Assembly (NCBI RefSeq): GCF_949628265.1
Contig: NC_088788.1
Coordinates: 35,326,335 to 35,390,334, forward strand
Source: Cloeon dipterum
Taxonomy: Eukaryota; Arthropoda; Insecta; Ephemeroptera; Baetidae
Length of the DNA: 64,000 bases
Reading direction: 5' to 3'
A program made the translations under genes and the position numbers. This document shows, piece after piece, positions 47,801 to 61,200 of the stretch; positions within the stretch are counted from its first letter, which is position 1, and every line of letters begins with the position of its first letter. The notes below the pieces were generated by a model that had not been told where the DNA came from, searched no databases, and saw only the letters and a list, made by a program, of their open reading frames with translations.

Positions 47801-50800
47801 TGATGCTAATAGCACTGTCATTTGTAATTGGACTGATCATTTTCACCAAAAATTTAGCCAGTGGTTGAAACGCTGAACCAATCGTACTCACAATTGGTCG
47901 CAAGGGAACTCCGTCTTTATGTACCTTTGGTAGCCCATAAATATGTGGAGTCTTATACGGAACTGCTGTTGCTCGAGGGTGTTTGCTTTCTGGTGTTATC
48001 AACTTCAGTTCTTCTGGATGTGCTGCGTTCGCATTTTTCAACACCTTTTTCAAAATCCTCTCGAGTCCTTTGTAGGGATCTTCTTTTAATTCAGCATATT
48101 CTCCACCATTCAACAACTCCAACATCTTTTCCCTGTATTGTTCTGCGTCCAGAACCACTGTATTTCCACCTTTGTCCGCTTTAAGCACTTTAATTGCTGA
48201 ATCTTGTCGAATGGAACTAAGGGCTTCTTTTTCTTCCGGATTCAAATTCGCCTTCCTTTCACGTTTCCTTCCAAGTTCATTCGCAATTTTTTGTTTCCAT
48301 TTTAACGCTGTTTCTGGTTGGAGGAATTTCGTGGCTGCTTCAACTGCCGTAATGTAGTCCAATCGAGGCAGAAAGTTTGGCGTCGGATTAAAATTTAATC
48401 CCCTTGACAACAAATTCTCTTCTACCTGTGTCAAACTCCTTTTTGACAGATTGATTACTTTTGTTCCATTGTTGCGGCCTTCTTTAAATTCTTCCAGTCT
48501 TTCCAGCTTTTTTGACTTGCGTTTCCGCTGCTTCTCCTTTTCCACCTTGCATTTTCTTTCCACCTCTTTATCCAACTTCCTGGCATCTTCGTGTTGTAAT
48601 TCAAACTGCAGGCTTGTCCAAATATCGTTTTCCTCCTTTATGGACTCTGTCCACTGTTTCCTCGCATTGCTTACAGCTATTCTTACAATCGACTTGTTAG
48701 CCCTTTCTAGAACGCGTCCAATCCTTGGATCCCAAGAGATAGCGGATGGAGCTTTTATGCGCAGGGTCTTTGGATACACTTCGTTTTTCCGACATTTCAC
48801 AAGAAATTCAAATTGTTCTCGAATTCTTGTTGTCCTCAAATTTCTTTTGACATATTGATTGTAAAGACTTACGGTATCAGGCCTGTACCTGTTCTTCAAT
48901 ATTTGAAAAGTGCGACCACTCGAGGTTGTTTTCATGTTGAATATAATTAAAACCAGGCTTCATCCTCGTTGTCAAATTAAAGAGAAATTCGTCTTCTTTA
49001 TTTCTCTCTCTTTATTCGTCTCTCTTTAATTTGACAACGAGGATGAAGCCTGGTTTTAATTATATTCAACATTCTTGAGAAAGTTTAGCATTTCGGGGGT
49101 ATGTTTAATTTCCCTTTGGAAAAATAAAAATCTTACCTGCGATTTGTACCGCTGGACAGGGGCTTGGGTTGGTTGGTGGACGGAACTGGGCGTTTCAGCG
49201 ATGTCAAAGTGGACGAACACGATGCGTGCCAAAGGACCGAGCACGAGTCGCTTGAGCAGTTTAGGCACACCAGCACCTCGCACGCCTCTGTGGTACACGT
49301 TCAGGGTGACCACACTCAGCCCGCTGGCGAAGGAAACCAGGCAGATGCTCACTCCGTAGTACATACCTGTGGAAATTGCGTTAGGGGCTCCTTTTTTGCT
49401 TTTTGCACTCCATTTTTAGAGGGAATATATGACGTTTTACCTAAATTAACTAATTCAACCCTCAAGAATCGATTGGTGTGTTCAGAAACTTCGTCAAAGA
49501 CGGTCTTTAAATGCTGCTCCAGAATTGCTCTTTGAAAGAGCAAATTCATGGTTTAAAGGAGCATATCACGATGAGCAAACAATCGAATGAGGATCAATCA
49601 GCGCAGTCGTGTCTTCAAACAAAGTGAACAACTTTTGCCTCGCGAAACTTCCGATGAGAAAAGCAAACAGAGGGATATGTGATCGTTTTATTCAAATTTT
49701 TAGCTCGAAGCAAGGCGAATGAAACGCACACGAGCGGAAGCATGGTTTGCCGTGGGCGGGAATTCATATTACAGAGAACTTACTTATGAGCGGCGTCTTT
49801 TCTGTCGGCGGAAGGCTCTCTCGGATGGTCATGAGGAAGACGGTCATGGAGAGCAGCGCCGAAATGCCAAGAGTCACCTTTTCGCCACTCTCGGACGGCA
49901 CATAGAACACCAACAGGGCTGGAAATCAACGAAGAATACCTCTTCAGCTGGTTCGTTGGCTGTTTTTTTATATTTTCACAAAAAATAAATTAACAAAAAG
50001 GAACCAGGAAAAAGGGATCTCCAATAATGATGAAAATATGGTTCAGCGGGGTTGATGGATGAGCACCTAAAAAAACTGTTGAGATCACCAGGGGAAGTCA
50101 AGCCGAGTCGAATGGCGTGCAGTTTTTGCATTTCTGATAGTTAGAGCCCAAAATTTAACGCTCACAAGATTTGCAAAAATTCCAAAATTTTGTGTTTTTC
50201 TAAATTCAAAATTTAATTTTAAAGAAGCCGAATGCCACCTTGATTTTTTTGTACCCTGAGGTCACTTTGAGGGGCGTTTCGGATTTTTTAAAGTTTCCCA
50301 AATCGCAAAAATCATCTGGATATTTTCTAAAATGACCCTTGGTGACCTTTGACCTTGGCAGATAATCTCAAATTTGGTGTTCATTTGATCGAGCTTGACG
50401 AAAGGAGGTCAACGCATCCGTCGAGTTTTAAATTGCATCAACTTATTCTCAAAACTCGCCAAAAAAGTCTCGTAAAACCCGCAAAAATGAAATTTTCCTT
50501 GGGTGTGAATTTGGTCAGAATATCTTAACACCACCAAAACCATCCTGCGAACCGTGATTTTCGCTCTTTAGAAATGTTTTAAGGGTTTTTGATTAAAATT
50601 ACATTTTTCAAAACGTGTCAGAACATAACATTTTCTACTTGCGATATTCCAAGCAGAGTACTTTGATTTTGAGGGCATGTCAAATTCTGCGGACAGGTGA
50701 CGAGACAAGCAGGTTCTGGAATTTGAAAAGGGGCGTTTGTTTCGTCGGCAGGCGTTTCGTCAAGTAAACGAGACGCGATGGCGCTGAGGACTGAGGATCG

Positions 50801-53800
50801 AGATGGGAAAAGTTTGCGAGAAAATTAATTGCAAGCGTGAAAGGGCGGGCGAGTGTGTTTGTGGCAGTCGGGCGGGCAAACAATTGATCAAATCGAAACA
50901 GGTGCGAGCCGCGGGCGGGAAAAGCAAAATTCGGTCACCATGGCGACGGACGCGCGCGCGAGAGAGAGCTGCTCGTCGCTATTTCGGGCCGCGGCCGCCG
51001 AATCATCAGGTCTCCACGCTTAATTGATCGCGCGCGCCGAATTCCAAAAAGCATGGCGCGGCACTAGTGCACTTCAAAGCAACAGTTGCTTTGAACCAGC
51101 AGAAACAACATCAGCAGACCGTGGCCGCCGCACAATCAAGGAGGCGACTCTGTCTCTCGTTACTTTCGCAAATAAATAGAGCAGTTCAGACCTTTGAACC
51201 CGCGCGTCTTTGGCCAAGGTTACCTACCAGGGTCTCCGTTCAACCGTTCCGTCGTGTTTACCGGTGTTTTTGTTAAAGGCTAACAATAACAACAGCCTCT
51301 GTTGTGGTTTGTTGTGCGTAAACACGTGCTTGCAATTTAAAAGTCTTTCATCAGCGTGCATAACTTTAAACCACATTGTTAAAATTCTGCTGCAAAATAT
51401 AAAATAAAACAAGTGGCTTCCGCCTCTTGTCTGCATCGAGGTAGAAATTGACCAAATAAGATCCAAATATAAGCGACTGAGCCGGCAAAACCACAAAAAT
51501 ATTTCCGAGGTCGCGCAACCTGAGGAACGTCTGTCACAGGCAAGGGTGAAAATTAGTTGCAGAGTATCGCCAAATAATGTGCTCGAAATTGCTGAAAAAG
51601 CAATAAAAACCGGCCTGGAGGCGAATCTCAGGTCGGGGTGCCCTGAAAAAGGTCACAAGGGTACCCCAGGTCGAAACGCCGTGCGAGACCTGTCCGATGA
51701 GGGGTCGAGGTCGACAATCGGATGAACGGCCGAATTTAAACAAAAATAAAACCATTAGGCGTCACGCAATGCCAAAAAACCGTAAAAAATATTTTTTATT
51801 TTTCTATGGGGTCAAAAATCTGAAAATCGGTTTCCAGACCGGTAATGGTCCTGCACGTGCGTTGAAGTTGGTAAAATCTCCATTAAGAAAAAAATCGCGA
51901 ATATTCGATTTCCCATAGAAAAAGTGCAAAAATCACGTTTTTCAAAGTTACAAAATTTATCTCCTCCTAGGATTTTGATCGGGTTGACCCATGTTTTGTC
52001 TTAAAATTATCCCAGAAAAATTTCGCGCTGATTGAAGGTTTATTTTTTCGAATTATGTGCCCTGGACCAGAAATATGGCCGGCAGAAATTCGGCCTGTAA
52101 ATTTTCGCAAAATTTCGAAAAAATTGTTCGAACCCGGTCTAACGCACCTCACCGAGGGGCGTCAATTGGTACCAAAATCTGTGCTATCCGGCCCATAAGG
52201 CCCCGCCTGGACCTCGAAAACCAAAGTTTGAAATGTCGCATTACGCGATTTTTCGACATTAAAAATTATTAACTCGGCTCCTATGTTATGTAGAATTGAT
52301 CCACCGCAGCAGAGGTGTTCAGAATTTCTATTATAATATAATATTTTAACAAATTTAGATAATAGAATATTAAATTTAGCTAGCAAACTATTCAACAAAC
52401 TAGTTTCAATAACATTACTTATGTATTTACCAATCGAGTTGATCAGCATGCAGGGCAGAATGAGGTTGAAGACGTAAAAGAGAGGTCTCCTCCGGATGCG
52501 GATGGTGTAGGTGATGTCAGGGTAGGGCTCAGGGCAGCACGAGTATATGACCACGTGCCGTTCGGCCTCGAAGCTGACGAGGTCGAACTCCCCGTTGGGC
52601 TGGTAGTTGCTCACGTCGCCATGTTCCGTCTGCTTCACCAGGTCCACCTGTCGAGCAATCAAAGCGAAACCTAATAAGGCGAGAAATGATGTACGTGCGT
52701 TTAACGATCTCGTTATTCCCGCTCCCGACACAACTTTTCCATCTTCGAAAAATTGTGCTTCTTTGCTTACAAACTTTTCCATCACTGCGATCGTTCGACT
52801 TCGAAGAATATGAATGATCTTTAAACATCACTTGCAGTCAGTCGGAAAACAACTGTCGATCTGTATTTCCTTTGACTGCGCGACTTATTCATAAAAAGCT
52901 TTCTGCGCTCAACAGAGTCTGATGCAAATCCAATAAAAGGGCCTGGACGCCGCGGGCAGCGAGTAGCAACAAAACTCGCGTTAACATGAAAAGACGATCA
53001 AAAAAGTTGTCCCTTGCCTTCGCACGAAAAGTCTCTCTTTTTCTCACACCTTTCTGTCGGGAAAACAGCAACGTTTTTGTCTCCGCACTTATTTCAAGTC
53101 AATAGAAAACTGTTAAAATATGCTATTCATTTTAGACGGTCATTTTTTCATTGGTTATCAAGCGAGCACAAACCATTTGATTTGTCTTCCCGCATGATTT
53201 TCTCTTTATAAATAAATGAAAAGCTTTGTGTGTGAGAAATTGATTGTTATCTAGGGGAGGTTGAGACGAATCGAGCGGTGTGCAGTTTTTGTAATTATTA
53301 TGGCTTAAACAACCAGAGATTTATTGGCGATAACAATTTTGATAAGACTGCCATGGCAGTTCAGTATTTCATATCCCAATAAATAATTGGTTTTTAACAT
53401 TATATATATACATCTGTTATCGCACAGAGACTCTAAGGAAATATTTACCATGAAAAAATCGTGTAGATCAATCTAAACCGACTACTGCTCCAAAAACAGT
53501 GTGTTTATTCTTTTGGGACGCACAAAACAACATCTAAATATACAGACCAGTAAAGTATCTGCTAATCTAGAGGACGAGAAAGAAACCCATCCACATGAAC
53601 ATTGATGTTAGTAAATATTTTGCTAGTCTTAATAAGGCCTCTTTCACCACCTGGCGTTTCTAGGAAAGATGAGTGATTATTGACCGACGGCTCGAACAGG
53701 TACACCCAGCTTTGCTAAAAGATCATACGCTGCAGGGAGTTGCTCAAGTTTCGAGTTCGAAGCTTGGCAGTCGCAAATAATTAATTGCGTGGGTCTCGAT

Positions 53801-55204
53801 GAAATTATACGCCGTCAAAGGCAGCCGAAATTCGTAGCAACGAGACGACTTTTAATCAAAACGGCTCGCAGAAATCCTCCCACTGACATTCCAGTCGCCG
53901 CTGAGCGCTCTCCAAACGCAACCAAAACTCTAGCTGGGCGAAACACTCCAACAAAATTGGTAATTTGCCACCATAGGCGCGACGAGATGCGTTCTCGCCT
54001 CAGTGAAGAAACAAGAAATGATGAATAAGCTCCCACCCGCAGAATTATACACATGTCCGTGGTTTGTGCTGTGTGTGCAGCACTGTTATGAAATAATCTG
54101 TTACATGCTCAATGTCATAAAAGCAAATAGCCGAAATAACTGCCTCTTCTCTACTTCCAACTCTTAAATAAAGATAAGCAAGGAGGAGTTTCTTAAGCGT
54201 TTATTTTTTCTTTTAAATGTCTGAGTACTGAAAGGTTGGCCTGTATTTCGCTGTTATAATGAGAACATTTCTCATAATTCATACTAAAAAATTTAAATCA
54301 TCTACGAAAGAGGAAAAAATAAAAAAGGCTGAATCTTTACAGCGGAGTGAATTGGGTACCAAGTTTGAGTATGGTGAGCCTACCGGAATGTTTAATATAT
54401 TTAAAGACCATATTTGACGAATTTTCTGAGCACACCAATCAATTCTTGAGAGTAGAATTAGGTAAAGAGGGATTTTTCCGACCAAAAAGTGCATAGCGAC
54501 GAGCGTAGCACAAGTAGAATTTTTTCCCGCCAGAACAATATGAATGCGAGAGCTGCGCATGCGTCAGAGGTTGTTTGAGCACTACTTGCAGAGAGACCGC
54601 CTGTACGAATGACTTCTTAAATTGTCACATCCCGCCAGCTCTGGCGGGGAAAAAAAAGTTCGCACGTCGCGCTGGACTTTTTGGTCGGCAAAAGATCCCC
54701 ACTTTACCTAATTCGACCCTCAAGAATCGATTGGTGTGCTCAGAAACGTCGTCAAAGGCGGTCTTTAATGACTACTGCAAAGTTGGCCCAATATAAAGGC
54801 ATGCACCAATGAGATAAATCAAAATCAGCGATGAAACAATTGCAAAATGTCTGAATCATCAATTTAAAGCCTATGAAAATTAAAAAAAATTGAATCCTTG
54901 TTGAGTTTGAAAGTGATATTTCCACGAAATGACTGGCACGATATCTATCTTAACTTCCTCAATTAATTATTATTCGTATAGCCCCTTTATTTTCTGTTTG
55001 CATCATTTCTATTCTGAATAATGTATACTGTTTGTTTGTTTGCTACAAAAGCGGCTTGATGGGGGAATGCATTAAAATAATTATTCGAGCACACCTAAAC
55101 ATCCTCGGGGCATGTTTTTGATTAAAACCTGGAATACCAAACTAAAACACGTCTGGCAGCAAGTGTTTCATTCCGCCACAAACGGAAGAGCTCAAAGCAC
55201 CTCG

Positions 55205-55237
<33 letters not shown>

Positions 55238-58200
55238 GGAAATGAGAGGAAAAGATAAAGTTTGTCGCATTTTCGTCTGAAGCTGTTTGGCTAAACACGA
55301 CTTGTCGTAAAAGGCGAGTCTTTTAGTATGGGTCGGGCGTTCGAGGGGGTTGATCAAACGCTTTTACGCTCTTTAATTGCGCGCGCGCGGCAATAATCTG
55401 TTTGCAGTGCAGAGTTGGAGGGCAACTGCCACACACGCCTAATGCACCCCCGTTAAAAATTTACGGCGCGCGACCTCGATTTGCCGCCAAAACAAACCGC
55501 ACACACAGCACACGCCGGGCAAAGCTCGCAAACTACTCGGCACACGACTTTCAACCAACGTCAACAGTGTCACTTTGAAACACGCCGCCATTATCATTCC
55601 TTTTTATCAGCCCTTCAACTCGCAATGGCAATTCGACTGTGTTTTGATGAGTGGGCAAAAAACTTTCTCTGTGCTGTTTTTCGCAGAATAAATCTCAGCG
55701 ACAACGCGAGCATAAGAATAAAGCATTTGGATATTTTTGTTCGAGATTGAGAGGAAACAGTCGTTGGTGATCACTGCATGGGGTTAGCGATTTTATAGAA
55801 TCGACTATTTTGAACACAAAATATGCACGAGTCACGCAATTTAAAAATTCTGAAGTGAACTAACAATTAAAAAATCTTAAAAGCCGCCAAAAACCCCATA
55901 AAAGTTTATTTTCTTTAATTTTTTGGTAGAATAAAGTATTGTCGACACCCTGTTGGCATGGTTTCTCTGATTTGAATGTAATTTACTGGAAATTGCCCTA
56001 GTAGACTTATGTCGTGCCCTAAAATTTCCTATTTTACAGGGGCTCAAAATTTGAAAAGGCATTTTTTCAGAAAATTATAACATAACGTTTGCCTGGATCG
56101 ACGTGGATAACATCGATGAGGTCAAAGTTGAATAAAATTCGCACCCAGAAAATCGAGATTTTTTCAGATATGGCATTTTTAGTGCAGATTTCAAGAAACT
56201 TGACCCAAATTTGTTTTAAAAATAACTCATTTCGACTTTTCAAGATCATGGTTGGGGCTAAGCCCCACCCCGTGCCACGGAGGGAGGAAATTTCGAGTTA
56301 AATTAACTTTTTCAGAGCGTTTTTGGTGCCGTTTCATAGATTTTTTTTTAAAGAATAATATTTATTTGTAATCTTTGGAAGTCCAGCCAATTCCGAAGAA
56401 TTAACGGCTGGTGCTTATACATAGCTGCACAAGGCAGCATAATTTAATACAGTCGTGTACACATTATCATGAAATTAATGCAGTATTATGGTCCATAAGA
56501 GTTCGATTTAATTGTTTATAAGGCACTTTTTGATTTTTCGCTACGAGAAACTCAGTTCTGGGCTGGATTTCATCGTATATCACTCTCTGTGGTCGTAATA
56601 ACAATTTCTTTGAAAACCCGTCTAAAATTGCCAACCCCAGTGATCACGTTGATCGCATTTTCCTTACATAAAGCTGATTTTATATCACGGGGTTGGGAGA
56701 GAACGAGTTGATTCGGGAACATCTACAAGAGGAAGAGTGCGGCGGCGGCGGCGGCTTTTGCTCACTTATGAAGAGAAAATATTCTGCGATATTTCCTTTC
56801 GGGAAGAAGCAAAAAGGCACGTGAATGAAAATAAAAACAAGAGGGCCAGAGACATCGGAATGAAGTCGGCGGCTGTTTGTGTCGCAACAATATTTCACGT
56901 CGTCAAAGGGCTTAGCGTTAGCCTGGCTTGTGCGTCGGAATGCTCGCAAACGAACCGAATTACCGGCCGCCGCGCGCGAGGAATGCGAGGCAGCCCCCAC
57001 CCCTTTCGGCGCACCGGGTGAACTGGGCAAAGAAGGCACGGCACTCGGACTGACAGGCAGACGGACATGCTCTCTTGTCCCTGCCCGCGGCAACCATAAC
57101 GAAAAGAGAGAAAGCGCCGCCGTAATTCCACTCAGGCGAGCAAAAAATGCCTCCTTTGCACACACTCGCCCCCCTTAAAGTCAATCTCGCGGATATATAT
57201 TCCTTTCTGATAACACAAGCGAGAAGAATCGGTGTTAGTTGAAAAACTTGGGATGGCCCTTTTTCTCTCTGCCTCGTAAAAAAGTGCTTTGATCCTAATC
57301 CATCCTTATAGATGGATTTTATTGGTCCATCTTTCGGTGTTTTTTTTCTGAATATGAATTGCGCACCCCTGGATTCCCGTACAAGGAAACTCTTTTTGGT
57401 GTTAGAGAGCTATGGAGTCCCAAAGAAGGGAAATTTTTTGAGAGTTTAATGTTGGAATTGAGTTAACAACGGCTATCGTTCAGTAATGATGATGATGATA
57501 AAGCCCTTAAGAATATTCTTACCTATAGGTAATCTAGCTTCATTTTTGTCATTGGGGATCAGTTATTTTTATAATCTACTTAAAATTGAAATTATTAAAT
57601 AAATTAAGATGTTTGAAACAAACAAAAATTGCAATCAAACAAAATTCAAACTTATTTTAATGAAATCATTGTTTCCAAAGGTTGTTAAAATAGTCTAATC
57701 GAAAAATATCAGCCATCCTTCGATACTGCTTGTCATTTTTGTCATTATTATTATTATTGTTCATGAATCTCCATAATTCATATTTAAAATAACCAAATAA
57801 ACAGGGATAATAATACTGCTACTTTTGAAAACATCTCAATAGTTTCCTTGTTTGGTCTGATGATTTATTACCGCAATTTTAAGTCCAAAATCACGTAGTT
57901 TTGTTGAAAAATTTTATCATTAAAATTCATCATGGTTACTGCCAAGTTTGAACAATGTGCTGTTTTGTCTGAAAAGGTCGAATGAATACAAAACCTAAGA
58001 AATCATCGCGGCGACGACAGTTCACTTTGAGAAAAAATCTGCGAGGGGGATTTGGACTTTCGAACACGAGAGAACAGGACCGTAGCAATGAAATTGTAAA
58101 AGAAATGTTGACGAATTTCCGGAACTGGCAAATGTAAATCTCGATGCATGGCGGCTGAAAATGCATTGTTCCTGGCTCCAGGCCAAATTGAGCAGTGAGT

Positions 58201-61200
58201 GAAAAGTTTCTGGCGCAACAAGAAGTGCGTCAGCGAGGGGGAGAGTTAATTTGGTACACAATGCTTCGCGGGTTGTTAAGCACAATAGCAAGTTAGGTCT
58301 GAAATAGAGTCAATCTATCAAAATTCCTCAACACAGGCTTGATAATTAATGCGTAATTAAGCAGCGAGAGAAGTTTATGTTTGAATAGACGTGTAGGCAC
58401 TCGGGGGAGTGTGTTTCTTTGAATCGACGGCATTTCGTTCGCCCACGTGCCGCAAATGTTTAAAAGCAGATTAGCTCATTTCGCTCGGTCCATTCAATCA
58501 TTCCAGCAAAGCATCTTGGCAAAGTTTGCAGGTAGGTGTCTAGTTCGCAAACCCGGCAGGTGGTGGGCGGACCGAGACGGCTAATTGCACTTGAACGACA
58601 GTTTGACGGCGCGTTAACGAGATTCGCTTGTTTGCAAGAACAAAAACGGCACGCACGCACCTGCTGGCACGCATATTGACGATTCCAAAGATAGATCAGC
58701 GGCAATATCGTTGCCTGCTTTTTCTACAAACCACGCGTAGGCGTTTGTGATTTTTAAAAGAAAATAAAATTAATGTTTTAGAATTAAAAATCCACGTTGT
58801 TTGCGTAACTGGATATATACAGCTCTCGTCACGGGAAAAACGGGCAGATGAAATAAATATACTGATCAGAGAGAGAGAGAGAGAGAAAAGTCGAGCGTGA
58901 GAGGAGCTACACTCAACTGTTGGCCGTGAGAGTTTTAATTTCTATGTTATTTGACTAGTCTGACATTTCGAAATAGCAAAGGAATTTAAATCCCGAGGCT
59001 TTTTCCGCTCTCTCTGTGTCGAAACAAAAAATTCGTGGAAATCTATGCTACCAATTAAAAATTCGATCATTGGACATCATCATGGAAAAGTGCAATTTTG
59101 AGCGCTAACGGAGCCGAAAGAATCGACAGATGGAAAACCAAAAGGCAGCAAAGCGCGAAATTAGCAACTATATAGCTAACCAACGTGAGCTTTAAAGAGG
59201 ATGTTCAAGCGAATTTTTCACCACAAAAGTTTGTAATTGTAATTAGAGAGGCATTAAACAGATAAATTTCGCCCAAAAGAATCCATTCAATCAATTATTT
59301 GGTGTCTTCTTGAAGCTAAAGAGATCTACCAATTTCTATTAAAAGTTGATTTAACAGCGAGTGAAAACACCCCAATCAGCAGCAAAAGGCTCTGCTAAAA
59401 AAATCCTCGACGCTGATTGGCTAATGCAACGCGGATGTCAGCAGATCACGTGATGAGCTGCTGACATGCGCATTGCGTCAGCCAATTAGCGTCGAGGATT
59501 TTCTAGCAAATAATTTCTAATGATTCATTCGCAATTAAATCAACTTTTAATGTAATTCTGCAAACATAAATCGATAGACCAAGACTTTAGCTACAATCGG
59601 TAGCAAAATAAGGAGTTTTATTAGCTAATTGGCTAAAGACTGGATTTGACACGTAAATTATTCAAAGAGAGGATAATTTATTTTTAATTTGGTAATAAAT
59701 TAAAATTGCAGGGCTGGTGTAAATTTTTGAGGTGGGATCCTAATGCTGTTTTGCGTAATTTATAATAAATAAATAATCACCTCACTTTTGTTCACGCGGA
59801 TCTTACACAATTTAAATTAAAAGGGATATTACAAAAATAAAAACAAATTAGCCTTCGTTTGAATAATCCGGTCTTTGGCCACTTAAACTAATACAACATT
59901 CCAATTTCTCTATAATATTGATCAAACAAACTGACCTGATAGCCGTCGTAGGTCCACGAGGCCCACTTCATTTGGCAGCTCTGCACATCAAAGGGGAAAA
60001 ACTCGACGTTGATGTCGCACGAGCTGCGGTAGATGCCGTGGCTGAGCCACACCACTTCGCCCCCGCTAGACACGATCACGTTTGTGTTGATCACCGCGTT
60101 GCTGTACTGCGAATCAGCGCTGCGAGCAAGAGAAAATATCGGGAAAGAGGATGAAATCACACGAACTCAGCAGTCAAAGTTTTAATGCCAACTATGTTTA
60201 ACGACGCAAAAGTTGCGGCGCGCACACGAAACCGCGAGGATTGGCTTGCGGTGAAATTTGAAGGCTTACTTGTTGTAGAGGATGACGTCGGGTTTCCAAA
60301 CGCGCGTGTACGGCAGACGCACCACTTTGATGCCGGCGAACTCGGACGCGTTCCATCGCAGGTGGTGGTCCGTCCACACGTGCGTCAGCCAGCAGTTGGT
60401 CGTCAGGATTTGGTTCTTTTCGTCCTGATGGCATAATTAGAGCGGATTGAGGCAGGCGAGAAATTAAGATAGGCAACCTGCTTGGCATTGATGCTGAGCG
60501 CGTTGCATAGCTTCAAAAAGTGAGGTTTATTATTAACAGGATGATTTTGGAAAGCTTTCAAACTTCAGTTGTTCTCATCTCGCTGTGGCGCAATTTCAAA
60601 AATAAGGTATGATTTGGATTTATCTCGCCAAGCTCAATAGAATGGACACCAAATTTGATGTCCTAGGTCAAGCACAAAGGTAATTTCAGTTTAAAATCAA
60701 CCTTTTTGTATTTGAGATCAGGATTTTGGAAATTTGAATATATCCTTAAAAGTTTTATTTTGAAATGAATGAAGTTGTGTGAAAATATCAGAGTGCTTTT
60801 CTATTTTATTTCCAAGAAATCACGCTTCAATACCCGAAAAAGCTAAAAAACATAATTTTTTAACCTTTTCTCGTATTTTACAAATTTTTTCAACTCCAAA
60901 TCTCGGGGTACCCATCATTTGACTCTTCCTAACCTCCCCTGACCAGCTAAAGGGTTAAAGGGGGTGCCTTACTATTTTCAAGAAATTACACTTCAAAACA
61001 AAAAACAAATACAATTTTTTCAACTAATACCATATATTCCCTCCTCTGGAGAGTGAGCATTAGAAAACGTTAGATTAAATTTTGCTGTTCATCTTTTGAT
61101 GGTTAATTTTTAAGGCAAAGTAACGTTTTACGAACTTTCTGTTAGAGCCCCTGAGGACTCATCAAAAGTGCTTGATCTGCAAAACGAAATTCCTGCTGCA

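Larger units (their letters stand above)
46152..49070 (-). mobile_element. Penelope-like retroelement inside receptor intron 7
   Basis: Near-complete element on the minus strand, nested in the receptor gene in the same orientation. Order 5' to 3': an inverted fragment of the terminal repeat (49070-49021), a 109-bp direct repeat (49006-48898), an 821-codon ORF (48935-46470), a 3' untranslated region with a hammerhead-like fold, and the second 109-bp repeat (46259-46151). The two repeats are identical and the ORF is open, so the insertion is young. Confidence 0.93.
49919..52430 (-). other. Receptor intron 5 (M1 to M2)
   Basis: 2.5-kb intron containing a family C repeat (50075-50160), a family A repeat (51537-52090) and a GC-rich patch at 50680-51070 that has no coding motifs. 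Confidence 0.55.
52648..59935 (-). other. Receptor intron 4, 7.3 kb
   Basis: Largest intron in the window. It holds family C, family B and LINE fragments, two foldback elements, a GT microsatellite, and GC-rich patches (53780-54030, 55320-55640 and 56720-57180) in which no gene motif was recognised. Confidence 0.6.

Noticed and set aside
47861..48858. Plus-strand ORFs of 107 and 135 codons
   Set aside because: Antisense of the 821-aa Penelope ORF.
56680..57178. Overlapping ORFs on both strands (up to 161 codons) in a GC-rich patch
   Set aside because: Lies within receptor intron 4, has no motif on either strand, and GC-rich DNA lowers stop frequency.
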